This document shows, piece after piece, positions 7,613 to 13,470 of a DNA stretch of 14,226 nucleotides; the stretch's first letter is position 1, and each line of letters starts with the position of its first letter. The notes beneath the pieces were generated by a model, which did no database searches, was not told the DNA's origin, and was given only the letters and a program-made list of their open reading frames with translations. The stretch is from an uncultured Burkholderiales bacterium (GTDB lineage Bacteria; Pseudomonadota; Gammaproteobacteria; Burkholderiales; Burkholderiaceae_D). The position numbers were made by a program, and so were the translations under genes. The stretch is from assembly GCA_937872165.1 (NCBI GenBank), contig CALMOR010000228.1:1-14226 (forward strand), given 5' to 3'.

Positions 7613-8395
7613 ATGGCGACCGCCGCGTTCACCGAAACCGAAAGCCCGAAGATCAGCGTCAAGGAGCTCAACTTCTACTACGGCAAGTTCCATGCGCTGA
7701 AGAACATCTCGCTCAACATCCCGGAGAAGAAGGTGACCGCGTTCATCGGTCCGTCGGGGTGCGGCAAGTCGACGCTGCTGCGGACCTTCAACCGGATGTT
7801 CGAGCTCTACCCCGAGCAGCGGGCCGAAGGCGAGATCAACCTCGACGGCGAGAACCTGCTCGCGACGCAGACCAACGTCGCGCTGGTCCGCGCCAAGGTC
7901 GGCATGGTGTTCCAGAAGCCGACGCCGTTCCCGATGTCGATCTACGACAACGTGGCCTTCGGCGTGAAGCTCTTCGAGAACCTGTCGAAGGGCGAGATGG
8001 ACGAGCGCGTCGAATGGGCGCTGACCAAGGCCGCGCTGTGGAACGAGGTGAAGAGCAAGCTCGGCCAGAACGGCAGCGGCCTGTCGGGCGGGCAGCAGCA
8101 ACGGCTCTGCATCGCGCGCGGCATCGCGATCAAGCCCGAGGTCCTGTTGCTCGACGAGCCGTGCTCGGCGCTCGACCCGATCTCGACGGCGAAGATCGAG
8201 GAGCTGATCGACGAGTTGAAGAGCGACTACACGGTCGTCATCGTCACGCACAACATGCAGCAGGCCGCCCGCTGTTCGGACCGTACCGCCTACATGTATC
8301 TGGGCGAGCTGATCGAGTTCGGCAACACGGATCAGATCTTCATCAAGCCGACGAAGAAGCAGACCGAGGACTACATCACCGGACGGTTCGGTTGA
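7613..8395 (+). CDS. pstB: PstB, phosphate ABC transporter ATPase
   Basis: The 260-residue ATPase energises phosphate import through PstCA on the cytoplasmic face. Motifs: Walker A GPSGCGKST (46-54), Q-loop VFQKPTPFP with Q101, signature LSGGQQQR (157-164), Walker B VLLLDEP with catalytic E182, D-loop SALD, and H-loop H213. The C-terminus TEDYITGRFG is the typical PstB ending. The ATG lies 2 bp after the pstA stop and has no clear SD, so coupling is likely. A longer in-frame reading to 7526 overlaps pstA and lacks family homology. The gene that usually follows, phoU, is absent from the rest of this window; a tRNA operon promoter begins 23 bp after the stop. Confidence 0.97.
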   Translation: MATAAFTETESPKISVKELNFYYGKFHALKNISLNIPEKKVTAFIGPSGCGKSTLLRTFNRMFELYPEQRAEGEINLDGENLLATQTNVALVRAKVGMVFQKPTPFPMSIYDNVAFGVKLFENLSKGEMDERVEWALTKAALWNEVKSKLGQNGSGLSGGQQQRLCIARGIAIKPEVLLLDEPCSALDPISTAKIEELIDELKSDYTVVIVTHNMQQAARCSDRTAYMYLGELIEFGNTDQIFIKPTKKQTEDYITGRFG

Positions 8396-8418
8396 CCGCT
8401 GGCCTCGAACCGGCTTCG

Positions 8419-8447
8419 TTGACCGGCCGCGCCGCGACCGCTATGAT
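8419..8447 (+). promoter_or_regulatory. sigma70 promoter of the tRNA-Pro-Arg-His operon
   Basis: TTGACC (8419-8424, 5/6 match to the -35 consensus) is 17 bp from TATGAT (8442-8447, 5/6 match to the -10). The G/C-rich bases after the -10 (TCGCGGC) resemble a stringent discriminator. Initiation near 8454 would leave a very short 5' leader before tRNA-Pro at 8461. Confidence 0.75.
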
Positions 8448-8460
8448 TCGCGGCTTCGTT

Positions 8461-8537
8461 CGGGGCGTAGCGTAGCCCGGTAGCGCGCCTGGTTTGGGAC
8501 CAGGATGTCGCAGGTTCAAATCCTGCCGCCCCGACCA
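8461..8537 (+). tRNA. tRNA-Pro (anticodon UGG)
   Basis: A complete 77-nt cloverleaf with encoded CCA. The acceptor stem CGGGGCG pairs with CGCCCCG over seven bases, including the C1-G72 pair typical of bacterial proline tRNAs. The anticodon stem CCTGG/CCAGG encloses loop TTTGGGA, so the anticodon is TGG at 8495-8497. The T arm is GCAGG-TTCAAAT-CCTGC. First gene after the promoter. Confidence 0.96.
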
Positions 8538-8570
8538 GAGTGACCGTCGTTCGGCATCCGTGCTTCCTCG

Positions 8571-8647
8571 CTGCCCGTAGCTCAACCGGATAGAGCACCG
8601 GCCTTCTAAGCCGGGGGTTGTGGGTTCGAGTCCCGCCGGGCAGGCCA
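8571..8647 (+). tRNA. tRNA-Arg (anticodon UCU)
   Basis: A 77-nt cloverleaf with encoded CCA. The acceptor CTGCCCG pairs with CGGGCAG and the discriminator is G. Anticodon stem CCGGC/GCCGG encloses loop CTTCTAA, so the anticodon is TCT at 8605-8607, reading AGA/AGG codons. The T arm is GTGGG-TTCGAGT-CCCGC with one wobble. It lies 33 bp after tRNA-Pro, presumably in the same transcript. Confidence 0.95.
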
Positions 8648-8693
8648 AGATTTCCGTCGTCGAGTGCAACGCTTGACGACTTCGCGGTTCGGC

Positions 8694-8770
8694 GGTGGCT
8701 GTAGCTCAGTTGGTAGAGTCCCGGGTTGTGATCCCGGTTGTCGTGGGTTCGAGTCCCATCAGCCACCCCA
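8694..8770 (+). tRNA. tRNA-His (anticodon GUG)
   Basis: The body has acceptor GTGGCTG paired with CAGCCAC. The extra G-1 (8694) faces discriminator C73, the histidine identity pair, and CCA is encoded. Anticodon stem CCGGG/CCCGG encloses TTGTGAT, so the anticodon is GTG at 8728-8730. Last gene of the tRNA operon; no clear terminator was seen after it. Confidence 0.96.
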
Positions 8771-9124
8771 CTTCTGTAGCGCCTTCGGGATCAGCGAGTC
8801 GGGGCACAGGTGCGCGGTCGGGGTGCACCATTCGACCTTCTGCTCTGGTCCACGTTTTGTCTGCACTCGGGAACGTCCCCGGTGCACGTGTTCAACTTCG
8901 TGGTTTTCCTGGGCGGTGACCATCGGAGAACGAATGGCCCACGAGCACCGTGTGGCCATCCTGCAAAGCCGATGTGCGCTGTGCGGCTGCGACGCTCCCG
9001 TCGAGAGTGTCAGCGGATTCCGAACCGAAGTGAGTTCACGCCTTTTGGCTGCAGTCGCGTAACGACCTCGGACCGGCACGATCCGTCAGCGAACATGGAC
9101 CCTTGAGGACGTACCCCGCCGAGG
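8771..9124. other. stretch without a recognisable gene
   Basis: The open frames here overlap the tRNA genes or lack both an SD and protein-like composition; none resembles a known family. An eight-base inverted repeat (GACCTCGG at 9064-9071, CCGAGGTC at 9119-9126) is visible but widely spaced. The region marks the change from the conserved block to accessory genes and probably holds decayed sequence. Confidence 0.5.
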
Positions 9125-9229
9125 TCATCGACCCGAGCGCATTCGTCCGCTCGACGCACCGTGCAGCCACTTGACCGCAGCGGTCCCGTTGTGCGGCACC
9201 TTGTTCGCAAGGCCGAGTACGGCCTTCAC
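9125..9229 (-). CDS. possible 34-residue ORF overlapping the reductase stop
   Basis: A GTG start at 9229 overlaps the reductase TGA as GTGA, and an SD-like GAAGGAAAGAAG lies just upstream, an arrangement used for translational coupling. The predicted peptide begins MKAVLGLANKVPHNGTAAVK and has no family I recognise. Against it: codons 2-7 coincide with a perfect hairpin (9209-9226), so the apparent sequence may be only a terminator-like structure. Equally, it could be the tail of a frame that continues from upstream, since the same frame is open through the end of the reductase gene. Confidence 0.25.
   Translation of the reverse strand: MKAVLGLANKVPHNGTAAVKWLHGASSGRMRSGR
9209..9226 (-). terminator. 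hairpin at the 3' end of the reductase gene
   Basis: AAGGCCG and CGGCCTT form a perfect seven-pair stem with a four-base loop, beginning at the reductase stop codon on the - strand. No T-run follows, so termination is uncertain. Confidence 0.35.
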
Positions 9230-10212
9230 GTTGTCTTCTTTCCTTCTTCGTAAAGGATCGTTGTCGATGCCGGCGAAGGGATCGATCGGCCCCGGCTCCT
9301 CGAATGCAGCTCGGGCTTGGGCAGCCAGTTGTGGATCGATGTCGCGGCGACTGCCGCCTGACCCATCGCGACGCTGATCTGGTCGAGCCCGACGACGATG
9401 TCGCCCGCCGCCCAGACGCCCTCGAGCGAGGTCTTCATATGGTCGCCGGCCGGGATGCAGGCCTCGTTTATGAGCTCGAGTCCCAGCTCCTGGGCCAGCC
9501 GCGAGTTCGCCCTGCTGCCGAGCGCGGCGTACATCGTATCGAAGCGCAGACGCTGGCCGTCGGCGAGGGCGGCGCCGACCCCACCGTCGCCGAAGTCGAG
9601 GTGGGTGACCGCCGCTTCGACGACGGTGATGCCGGCTTCGCCGAGCGTCGTGCGCTGAGCGGCGTCGAGGTCGGCGAAGCGGGCCGGCAGCAGCGTTACC
9701 GCGTCGCTGTAGTGGCGCAGGAACTGCGCTTCGGCCGCACCGTGCTTGTCGCTGCCGAGTACCGCGATACGCTGGCCACGTGCCTCGAAGCCGTCGCAGA
9801 CCGGGCAATAGCGCAGCAGTCCTGCCGCTACCGCAGCGTCGTGCGGCGTCGCGTCGAGGCCCGGCGGGCGATGGTTCGTCGTGCCGGTCGCGATCAGAAC
9901 CGCGCGCGACGCGATCCGCTGGTGTCCCACCGCGATCTGGAAGCCGCCATCAGTCGGAGCGATATGGTCGACCTTGTCGTGGTGTATCACCGCGCCATAG
10001 CGCTCCGCCTGTTCGGCCATGCGGTGCAGCAGCTCGGGACCGGTGATGCCGTCGGGAAATCCGGCGTGGTTGTGCGAGGTCGGAATCCAGCGCGCCCGGC
10101 TGCCGCCCGCGTCGACGACCTCCACCGACCGCAGAAAGCGCGCCAGATAGATGGCGGCGGTGAGCCCGGCCGGTCCACCGCCGACGATCAGGCAGTCGAT
10201 GTGCCGGTTCAT
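9226..10212 (-). CDS. thioredoxin-reductase-like FAD oxidoreductase with CPVC centre
   Basis: The 328-residue protein has the low-molecular-weight thioredoxin reductase layout. It shows an N-terminal FAD motif GGGPAGLTAAIYLARF (11-26), HNHAGFPDGITGPELLHRM (48-66), ATG (108-110), a redox pair C136-P-V-C139-D-G, the C-terminal FAD motif GVWAAGDIV (265-273), and GQAAVAATSIHNWL (284-297). Thioredoxin reductases usually have CATC, a GGGNSA-type NAD(P) loop and HRRxxxR. Here the second dinucleotide site reads VLGSDKHGAAEA and the HRR position reads LLPARFADL, so the electron donor may differ. The family normally ends near IHN-hydrophobic, so the last 30 or so residues look like an unselected extension. 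The ATG at 10212 matches the family start, but I see no clear SD. Substrate unknown; no thioredoxin gene is adjacent. Confidence 0.85.
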   Translation of the reverse strand: MNRHIDCLIVGGGPAGLTAAIYLARFLRSVEVVDAGGSRARWIPTSHNHAGFPDGITGPELLHRMAEQAERYGAVIHHDKVDHIAPTDGGFQIAVGHQRIASRAVLIATGTTNHRPPGLDATPHDAAVAAGLLRYCPVCDGFEARGQRIAVLGSDKHGAAEAQFLRHYSDAVTLLPARFADLDAAQRTTLGEAGITVVEAAVTHLDFGDGGVGAALADGQRLRFDTMYAALGSRANSRLAQELGLELINEACIPAGDHMKTSLEGVWAAGDIVVGLDQISVAMGQAAVAATSIHNWLPKPELHSRSRGRSIPSPASTTILYEEGKKTT

Positions 10213-10876
10213 TCGGCGTCGACCGGCACGGTGCGGGTGCCGCGTCGTTCACGTTGCAGCCCTTCTTCAGTCCGGCCAGACCGACCCTTCGGGGCAAGGC
10301 CCCGGAAAACGTCGTGCGAGTGTCGACCCGCGGCGCATGATCGGTGCGATCGATCGACAGCATGACTTGCCGCGTCTGGCAGTCGTTCTCGCGCCCATGA
10401 CGTCTCGTGCATCGGTTGGAGCCGGTTAAGAAAGGTGTACCGCAAGCATTCCCTGGCGGCCGGGACGGTGCGACGAGCCGGTGGCTGTCGATCATCCTGC
10501 CCGGGCTTTCGGCGTGGTGTCCTGTGCCTCCGGAGTCTAGGGGGACTTGCCCTGCGCCGGAAGGCATACGACCGGGAGTGGCATTTTCCGGCCGCGGCAC
10601 GCGAAACAGGGGGCCGAGGTCGTGGGAGCGGTGCCGATGGCGAGCGTATGGCAGATCTTGGTGACAGCCGTGATCGATCGCCAGGTCCGTCGCCGGCGAG
10701 CAGGCGGGCGAGGCGCACACCGGGCTGCGCTGCTCAACTTGCAGGCAGCAGACGGGAATCGGAAGAAGGCCACGCCGAAGGCCGAAGCGTCAATGCCGCG
10801 GAGCCGGCAGGGACGAACGAACATTGCTGCGACGGTGCCGGCCTAGAGCAGACGTGTGACGAGCACCGTCGTTCTC
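10213..10876. other. long stretch without a recognisable gene
   Basis: About 660 bp between two - strand genes. Several frames are open on both strands, as expected from high GC, but they are rich in Arg/Ser/Pro, mutually overlapping and unlike any family I know. An eight-base inverted repeat (GACGGTGC 10831-10838, GCACCGTC 10863-10870) lies just after the dehydrogenase gene on the - strand; the 24-base loop makes it a poor terminator. The region should contain the promoter of the reductase, which I could not place. Confidence 0.5.
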
Positions 10877-11608
10877 TCAGACCTGCGCCATGCCGCCGTC
10901 GATGTGCAGATCGGAACCGGCCATGTAGCCGGACTCGTCACTCACGAGGAACAGGGCCGCCCCGGCGATCTCGTCCGGAGTGGCGAGACGGCCGACGGGA
11001 ACGCGACCGAGGATCGCGGCACGAATCTCGTCGGAGACGTCGGCCATCTTGGAAGTATCGGTCGGACCGGGGCTGAGAACGTTCACGCGGATGCCGCGCG
11101 GGGCCAGCTCGGCGGTCCACGTCCGCGCATAGGAACGCAGCGCGGCCTTGGTCGCCGCGTACGTACCGTAGTGCGGCACCGCCATCTGGCTCGCCGTCGA
11201 TCCGACCATCACGGCGGTACTACCGGCGGGCATGTGCGCGACGGCAGCCCGCATCGCGAGGAGCGGGCCCCGCACGTTCAGCGCGAAGTGACGATCGAAG
11301 AACTCCGGTGTGCTCGACATGAGGTCCGCAGGCTCCGAGATGGCGGCGTTGAACACCAGCGCGTCGATCCGACCCCGCTCGGCCACGACGGTCGCGACGG
11401 CCCGTTCAAGGTCTGCGGCATCACTCGCGTCGGCGACGATCCCACGGGTACCGCGACCGATTTCATTCGCCGCGCTTTCCACTTCGGCCACCCGACGTCC
11501 GGTCAGGAAGACCAAAGCGCCCTCCGCCGCCAGCCGCCCTGCGATGGCTTCGCCGATACCGCTCGCACCGCCGATGACCAATGCCACTTTATTCGCCATT
11601 CGGTTCAT
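10877..11608 (-). CDS. short-chain dehydrogenase/reductase (classical SDR)
   Basis: The 243-residue protein is a classical SDR. The Rossmann dinucleotide motif is GGASGIG (13-19). TGRR at 36-39 suggests NADP(H) preference. The NNAG position reads NAA (87-89), and the catalytic residues N111, S137, Y150 and K154 (YAATK) are all present, followed by the SPGPTDTSKM segment. The C-terminus GSDLHIDGGMAQV is typical of the FabG-like group. GGAGGG lies about 6 nt before the ATG at 11608, preferred over the second ATG at 11599. The substrate cannot be deduced. It is transcribed divergently from an HxlR-type regulator 66 bp away, so control by that regulator is likely, a common arrangement for SDRs induced by quinones or other electrophiles. 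Confidence 0.92.
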   Translation of the reverse strand: MNRMANKVALVIGGASGIGEAIAGRLAAEGALVFLTGRRVAEVESAANEIGRGTRGIVADASDAADLERAVATVVAERGRIDALVFNAAISEPADLMSSTPEFFDRHFALNVRGPLLAMRAAVAHMPAGSTAVMVGSTASQMAVPHYGTYAATKAALRSYARTWTAELAPRGIRVNVLSPGPTDTSKMADVSDEIRAAILGRVPVGRLATPDEIAGAALFLVSDESGYMAGSDLHIDGGMAQV

Positions 11609-11631
11609 TCCAATCCCTCCGCGTTGTCGAT

Positions 11632-11655
11632 GTAGACTAGATTCATCTGATCAAC
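11632..11655. promoter_or_regulatory. imperfect palindrome, candidate operator between the SDR and HxlR genes
   Basis: GACTAGAT (11635-11642) and ATCTGATC (11645-11652) are inverted repeats matching 6 of 8 around a TC centre. Adding the GT/AC outer bases gives 8 of 11 matching pairs. It sits centrally in the 66-bp divergent gap. A - strand TTGATA ... TCTAGT pair with 18-bp spacing would place the SDR promoter across it. Binding by the adjacent HxlR protein is inferred. Confidence 0.4.
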
Positions 11656-11674
11656 CCGATATCAAGAACGCACT

Positions 11675-12082
11675 TTGAATAGCCTAGATATGGTGGACGA
11701 TACCGACGTCGCCATGCGCTCGGAGCGTTTGCTTTCAAACATGCCGTGCGTACGGCCGGTGCTCGATAAGATCGCCGATAAGTGGACCATCATGATCTTG
11801 ACGGTGATATGTCCGAAGCCGGCTCGCTTCAATGAGATCAAGCGGCGGCTCGCCGGCATCACGCACAAATCTCTCGCGGACGCGCTCAAGCGGCTCGAGC
11901 GCAATGGGCTGGTGGCGAGAACGGTATTGCCGACTGCGCCGATCGGCGTTGAATATTCCATCACTCCGCTCGGCAATTCCCTTCGTCCGTCATTCGAGGC
12001 GTTATGCGATTGGGCGATTCGCCACCGCGGCGACCTCGAGGATGCGCAGGTCGCGCACGATCGCGCTCACGACTCGGCTTGA
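11675..12082 (+). CDS. HxlR-family winged-helix transcriptional regulator
   Basis: Up to 135 residues. It contains the full HxlR/DUF24 core: PCVRPVLDKIADKWTIMIL, then RFNEIKRRLAGITHKSLADAL (recognition region), LKRLERNGLVARTVLPTAPIGVEYSITPLG (wing) and a C-terminal helix with CDWAIRH. The conserved cysteine before the first helix is present (Cys25 from the first start); in YodB, HypR and QorR-type members it senses oxidants or electrophiles. The start is uncertain: TTG 11675 has a weak AAGAACG upstream, ATG 11690 has no SD, and ATG 11714 would remove residues before the core but keep the cysteine. Divergent from the SDR gene, with a palindrome between them. The stop is 16 bp from the left end of an IS3 relic. 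Confidence 0.92.
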   Translation: MNSLDMVDDTDVAMRSERLLSNMPCVRPVLDKIADKWTIMILTVICPKPARFNEIKRRLAGITHKSLADALKRLERNGLVARTVLPTAPIGVEYSITPLGNSLRPSFEALCDWAIRHRGDLEDAQVAHDRAHDSA

Positions 12083-12098
12083 CCGATCGAGCGCATCC

Positions 12099-12470
12099 GA
12101 ACCGCCCCGTTTTTTCCGGAGGCTTCGACCTCTGAGAGGATGGAGCCGAGAACACGCCGACGAGATGGGCTCTTGCTCGTCGAGCGGGCCGTGCGGTTGG
12201 CCTTCGAGCACGGAGTCGAGCACGCATCGCGGTGGGCAGTGATCGAGTCGAGCGCAGCGAAGATCGGCTGCACGTCAGTGACGCCGCGCCGCCGGGTCGG
12301 TCGACGCGAGCGCGATACGGGCAGGCGGGACGGCGTGACGACCGCCGACCACGAGCGCATCGAGGCACTCGCGCGGGGTCCGTGACCTGCGCCAAGCCAG
12401 TCGGATCGCCGAGTCGCCAGCAACGGCCTGACTCGCACCGACGAGCCTCGGCGATCGCCGGGGCGACTCA
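12099..12470 (+). mobile_element. decayed, internally deleted IS3-family element
   Basis: The left end CGAACCGCCCCGT (12099-12111), followed by TTTTTCCGGAGGCT, resembles the TGAACCGCCCCGG terminal repeat I recall for one IS3 subgroup. A degenerate orfA starts at 12140. A candidate right end CCGGGGCGACTCA (12458-12470) matches 11 of 13 bases of the expected inverted end. The two ends match each other at 9 of 13. Flanking trinucleotides ATC and ATG agree at 2 of 3, consistent with a mutated 3-bp target duplication. At 372 bp it is far shorter than a functional IS3 (about 1.2-1.4 kb): orfB is missing. The left end and orfA are well supported; the right boundary is less certain. Confidence 0.7.
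12140..12431 (+). pseudogene. IS3-family transposase OrfA, frameshifted and truncated
   Basis: An ATG after GAGAGG opens an 81-residue frame. From about residue 15 it matches the IS3 OrfA helix-turn-helix protein: ERAVRLAFEHGVEHASRW, then AAKIGCTSVTPRRRVGRRER and DGVTTADHERIEAL. The frame then stops (TGA 12384-12386 in this frame), but similarity continues in another frame from 12378 as VRDLRQAS, which in intact OrfA leads into RQANEILRKAS. This is consistent with a small indel (two bases lost) near 12377. After about 12405 the similarity ends and the new frame stops at 12431. Intact OrfA is about 90-100 residues and is followed by an orfB integrase with a DDE triad; none is present. The gene is dead. 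Confidence 0.72.
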
Positions 12471-12683
12471 ATGCGTCGCGCGCCGTCGTACCGCGAGACG
12501 TTCGCCAGATCGCCGGTCATGCGCTCGGCGGTCGACCAGTCGACCCCGCGCCAGCTTCGAACGTCGAGCAGGATCGCCAGGCGAATGACCCGGCCCGAGT
12601 TGCACGCAGGTCATGTCGGCGATCAACATCGTTGGCTGCCGGTCGATCGACGACGACGCGACCGGTTCCGTGCAGACCACCGC
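12471..12683. other. short non-coding stretch after the IS relic
   Basis: No frame here resembles a known protein on either strand, including the DDE transposase segments expected for the missing orfB. It is the 3' flank of the - strand DUF883-like gene; no clear terminator is seen. Confidence 0.4.
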
Positions 12684-13070
12684 TCAGTCGTCCGAGCGCG
12701 CGATCAGGCCGAGCAACCCCACGAGGGCCGCGCCGACGGCCGCTGCGACGAGCAGCGCCTTGACGGGCTCGTCGCGCGTGTAGTCGAGGACCTGAGCGGT
12801 CAGATCGTCGACCTTGTCGCGTCCCACCTGGATGCCGTCCCGCATGCGCCCGGCCTGGTCGTCGACCCGACTCCTGGCCCGGTCGATGCCCTGCTCGAGC
12901 GTCGGCGCCACTCGATTGCTGGCATCGTTGAGCTTGTTCGATGCCGCGGCCCGCGCGCGGTCCGCGCCATCGCCGAGTACATCGATGCCTTCCTTCGCCG
13001 TCGCGGCAGCGTCGGCTGTCGCACGGTTCACTGGCGATGCGCGGTACGCGTCGTCGTCGTTCGTGGTCAT
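12684..13070 (-). CDS. DUF883/ElaB-YqjD-like tail-anchored protein
   Basis: The 128-residue protein has a polar, Ala/Asp/Arg-rich N-terminal two thirds predicted to be helical (RARAAASNKLNDASNRV; DRARSRVDDQAGRMRDGIQVG). A short YTRDEPVKALL segment leads into one hydrophobic helix (about residues 103-124, VKALLVAAAVGAALVGLLGLI) and then a RSDD end. This is the pattern of the DUF883 family (ElaB, YqjD, YgaM), small C-tail-anchored inner-membrane proteins; in E. coli they bind ribosomes in stationary phase under RpoS. GGAG lies 6 nt before the ATG at 13070. It is the last gene of a same-strand trio with GlsB-like and DUF2382 proteins. Family assignment rests on architecture and the DEPVKALL-type motif, so a related helical membrane protein cannot be excluded. 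Confidence 0.7.
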   Translation of the reverse strand: MTTNDDDAYRASPVNRATADAAATAKEGIDVLGDGADRARAAASNKLNDASNRVAPTLEQGIDRARSRVDDQAGRMRDGIQVGRDKVDDLTAQVLDYTRDEPVKALLVAAAVGAALVGLLGLIARSDD

Positions 13071-13095
13071 CGGTCGCTCCGAACGGAAATAGGGC

Positions 13096-13128
13096 CGCCA
13101 TCGCCGACACGACTCCGCGGCGACGGCG
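13096..13128 (-). terminator. hairpin between the GlsB-like and DUF883-like genes
   Basis: On the - strand CGCCGTCGCCG pairs with CGGCGATGGCG over 11 bp with one G-U wobble and an 11-base loop. Only GCCCTATTTCC follows, so there is no good T-tract. It may reduce read-through or stabilise the upstream message rather than terminate fully. Confidence 0.4.
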
Positions 13129-13139
13129 AAACAACGGGA

Positions 13140-13388
13140 TCAGGCTCGCTTGATGGCGTGGTAGATCACCAGCACGACGATCGCACCGACGACGGCGACG
13201 AGGATGCTGTACAGATTGATGCCATCCGCCCCCGCCGCCCCGACCATGTTGAAGAGAAAGCCTCCGACGACGGCACCGATGATGCCGAGGACGATGTCCA
13301 GAACGACGCCCTCTCCACTCTTGTTCACGATCCTGCTCGCGATGAATCCCGCGATCAGTCCCACCACCAGCCACGCGACGATCGACAT
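13140..13388 (-). CDS. GlsB/YeaQ/YmgE-family small membrane stress protein
   Basis: The 82-residue protein consists of three hydrophobic segments joined by short glycine-rich turns: MSIVAWLVVGLIAGFIASRI, DIVLGIIGAVVGGFLFNMVG, and LYSILVAVVGAIVVLVIYHAI. This is the transglycosylase-associated protein family (GlsB/YeaQ/YmgE), inner-membrane proteins of unclear function often induced by stress. The ATG at 13388 is chosen because AAGGGAG lies 5 nt upstream and the protein then begins exactly at the family N-terminus. The frame is open further upstream (to 13598), but that part is Arg-rich, overlaps the DUF2382 gene and is not coding. Middle gene of the cluster. Confidence 0.9.
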   Translation of the reverse strand: MSIVAWLVVGLIAGFIASRIVNKSGEGVVLDIVLGIIGAVVGGFLFNMVGAAGADGINLYSILVAVVGAIVVLVIYHAIKRA

Positions 13389-13426
13389 GTCAGCTCCCTT
13401 GTCGTTAAGAAAATGAATGCACTCGA

Positions 13427-13458
13427 GCCGAGACGTCGCGACCGCGCGTCGTCTCGGC
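13427..13458 (-). terminator. strong two-part hairpin between the DUF2382 and GlsB-like genes
   Basis: GCCGAGACG (13427-13435) pairs perfectly with CGTCTCGGC (13450-13458). Inside, one mismatch is followed by a four-pair CGCG stem with a four-base loop. On the - strand an ATTTTCTT run occurs about 12 nt after the stem, too far for a standard intrinsic terminator. Termination, attenuation or mRNA stabilisation are all possible. Confidence 0.45.
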
Positions 13459-13470
13459 GCTCGCGATGGA

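Noticed and set aside
8371..8766. - strand frames with GLEPTTPGL and DLNLRHPGPKPGALPGY-like translations
   Set aside because: These are well-known spurious proteins produced by translating tRNA genes antisense.
8664..9062. + strand frame of 132 codons through tRNA-His and beyond
   Set aside because: It overlaps a clear tRNA gene, and its translation resembles the artefact commonly seen from tRNA sequences (GSSPISHP-type neighbours).
9163..9172. CAGCCAC near 9164 as a second copy of the tRNA-His 3' end (attachment site)
   Set aside because: Only seven bases match, far too short for an attachment repeat.
12471..12683. Remnant of the IS3 orfB integrase
   Set aside because: No frame shows the DDE-domain motifs expected of OrfB, so no claim beyond the candidate right end is made.
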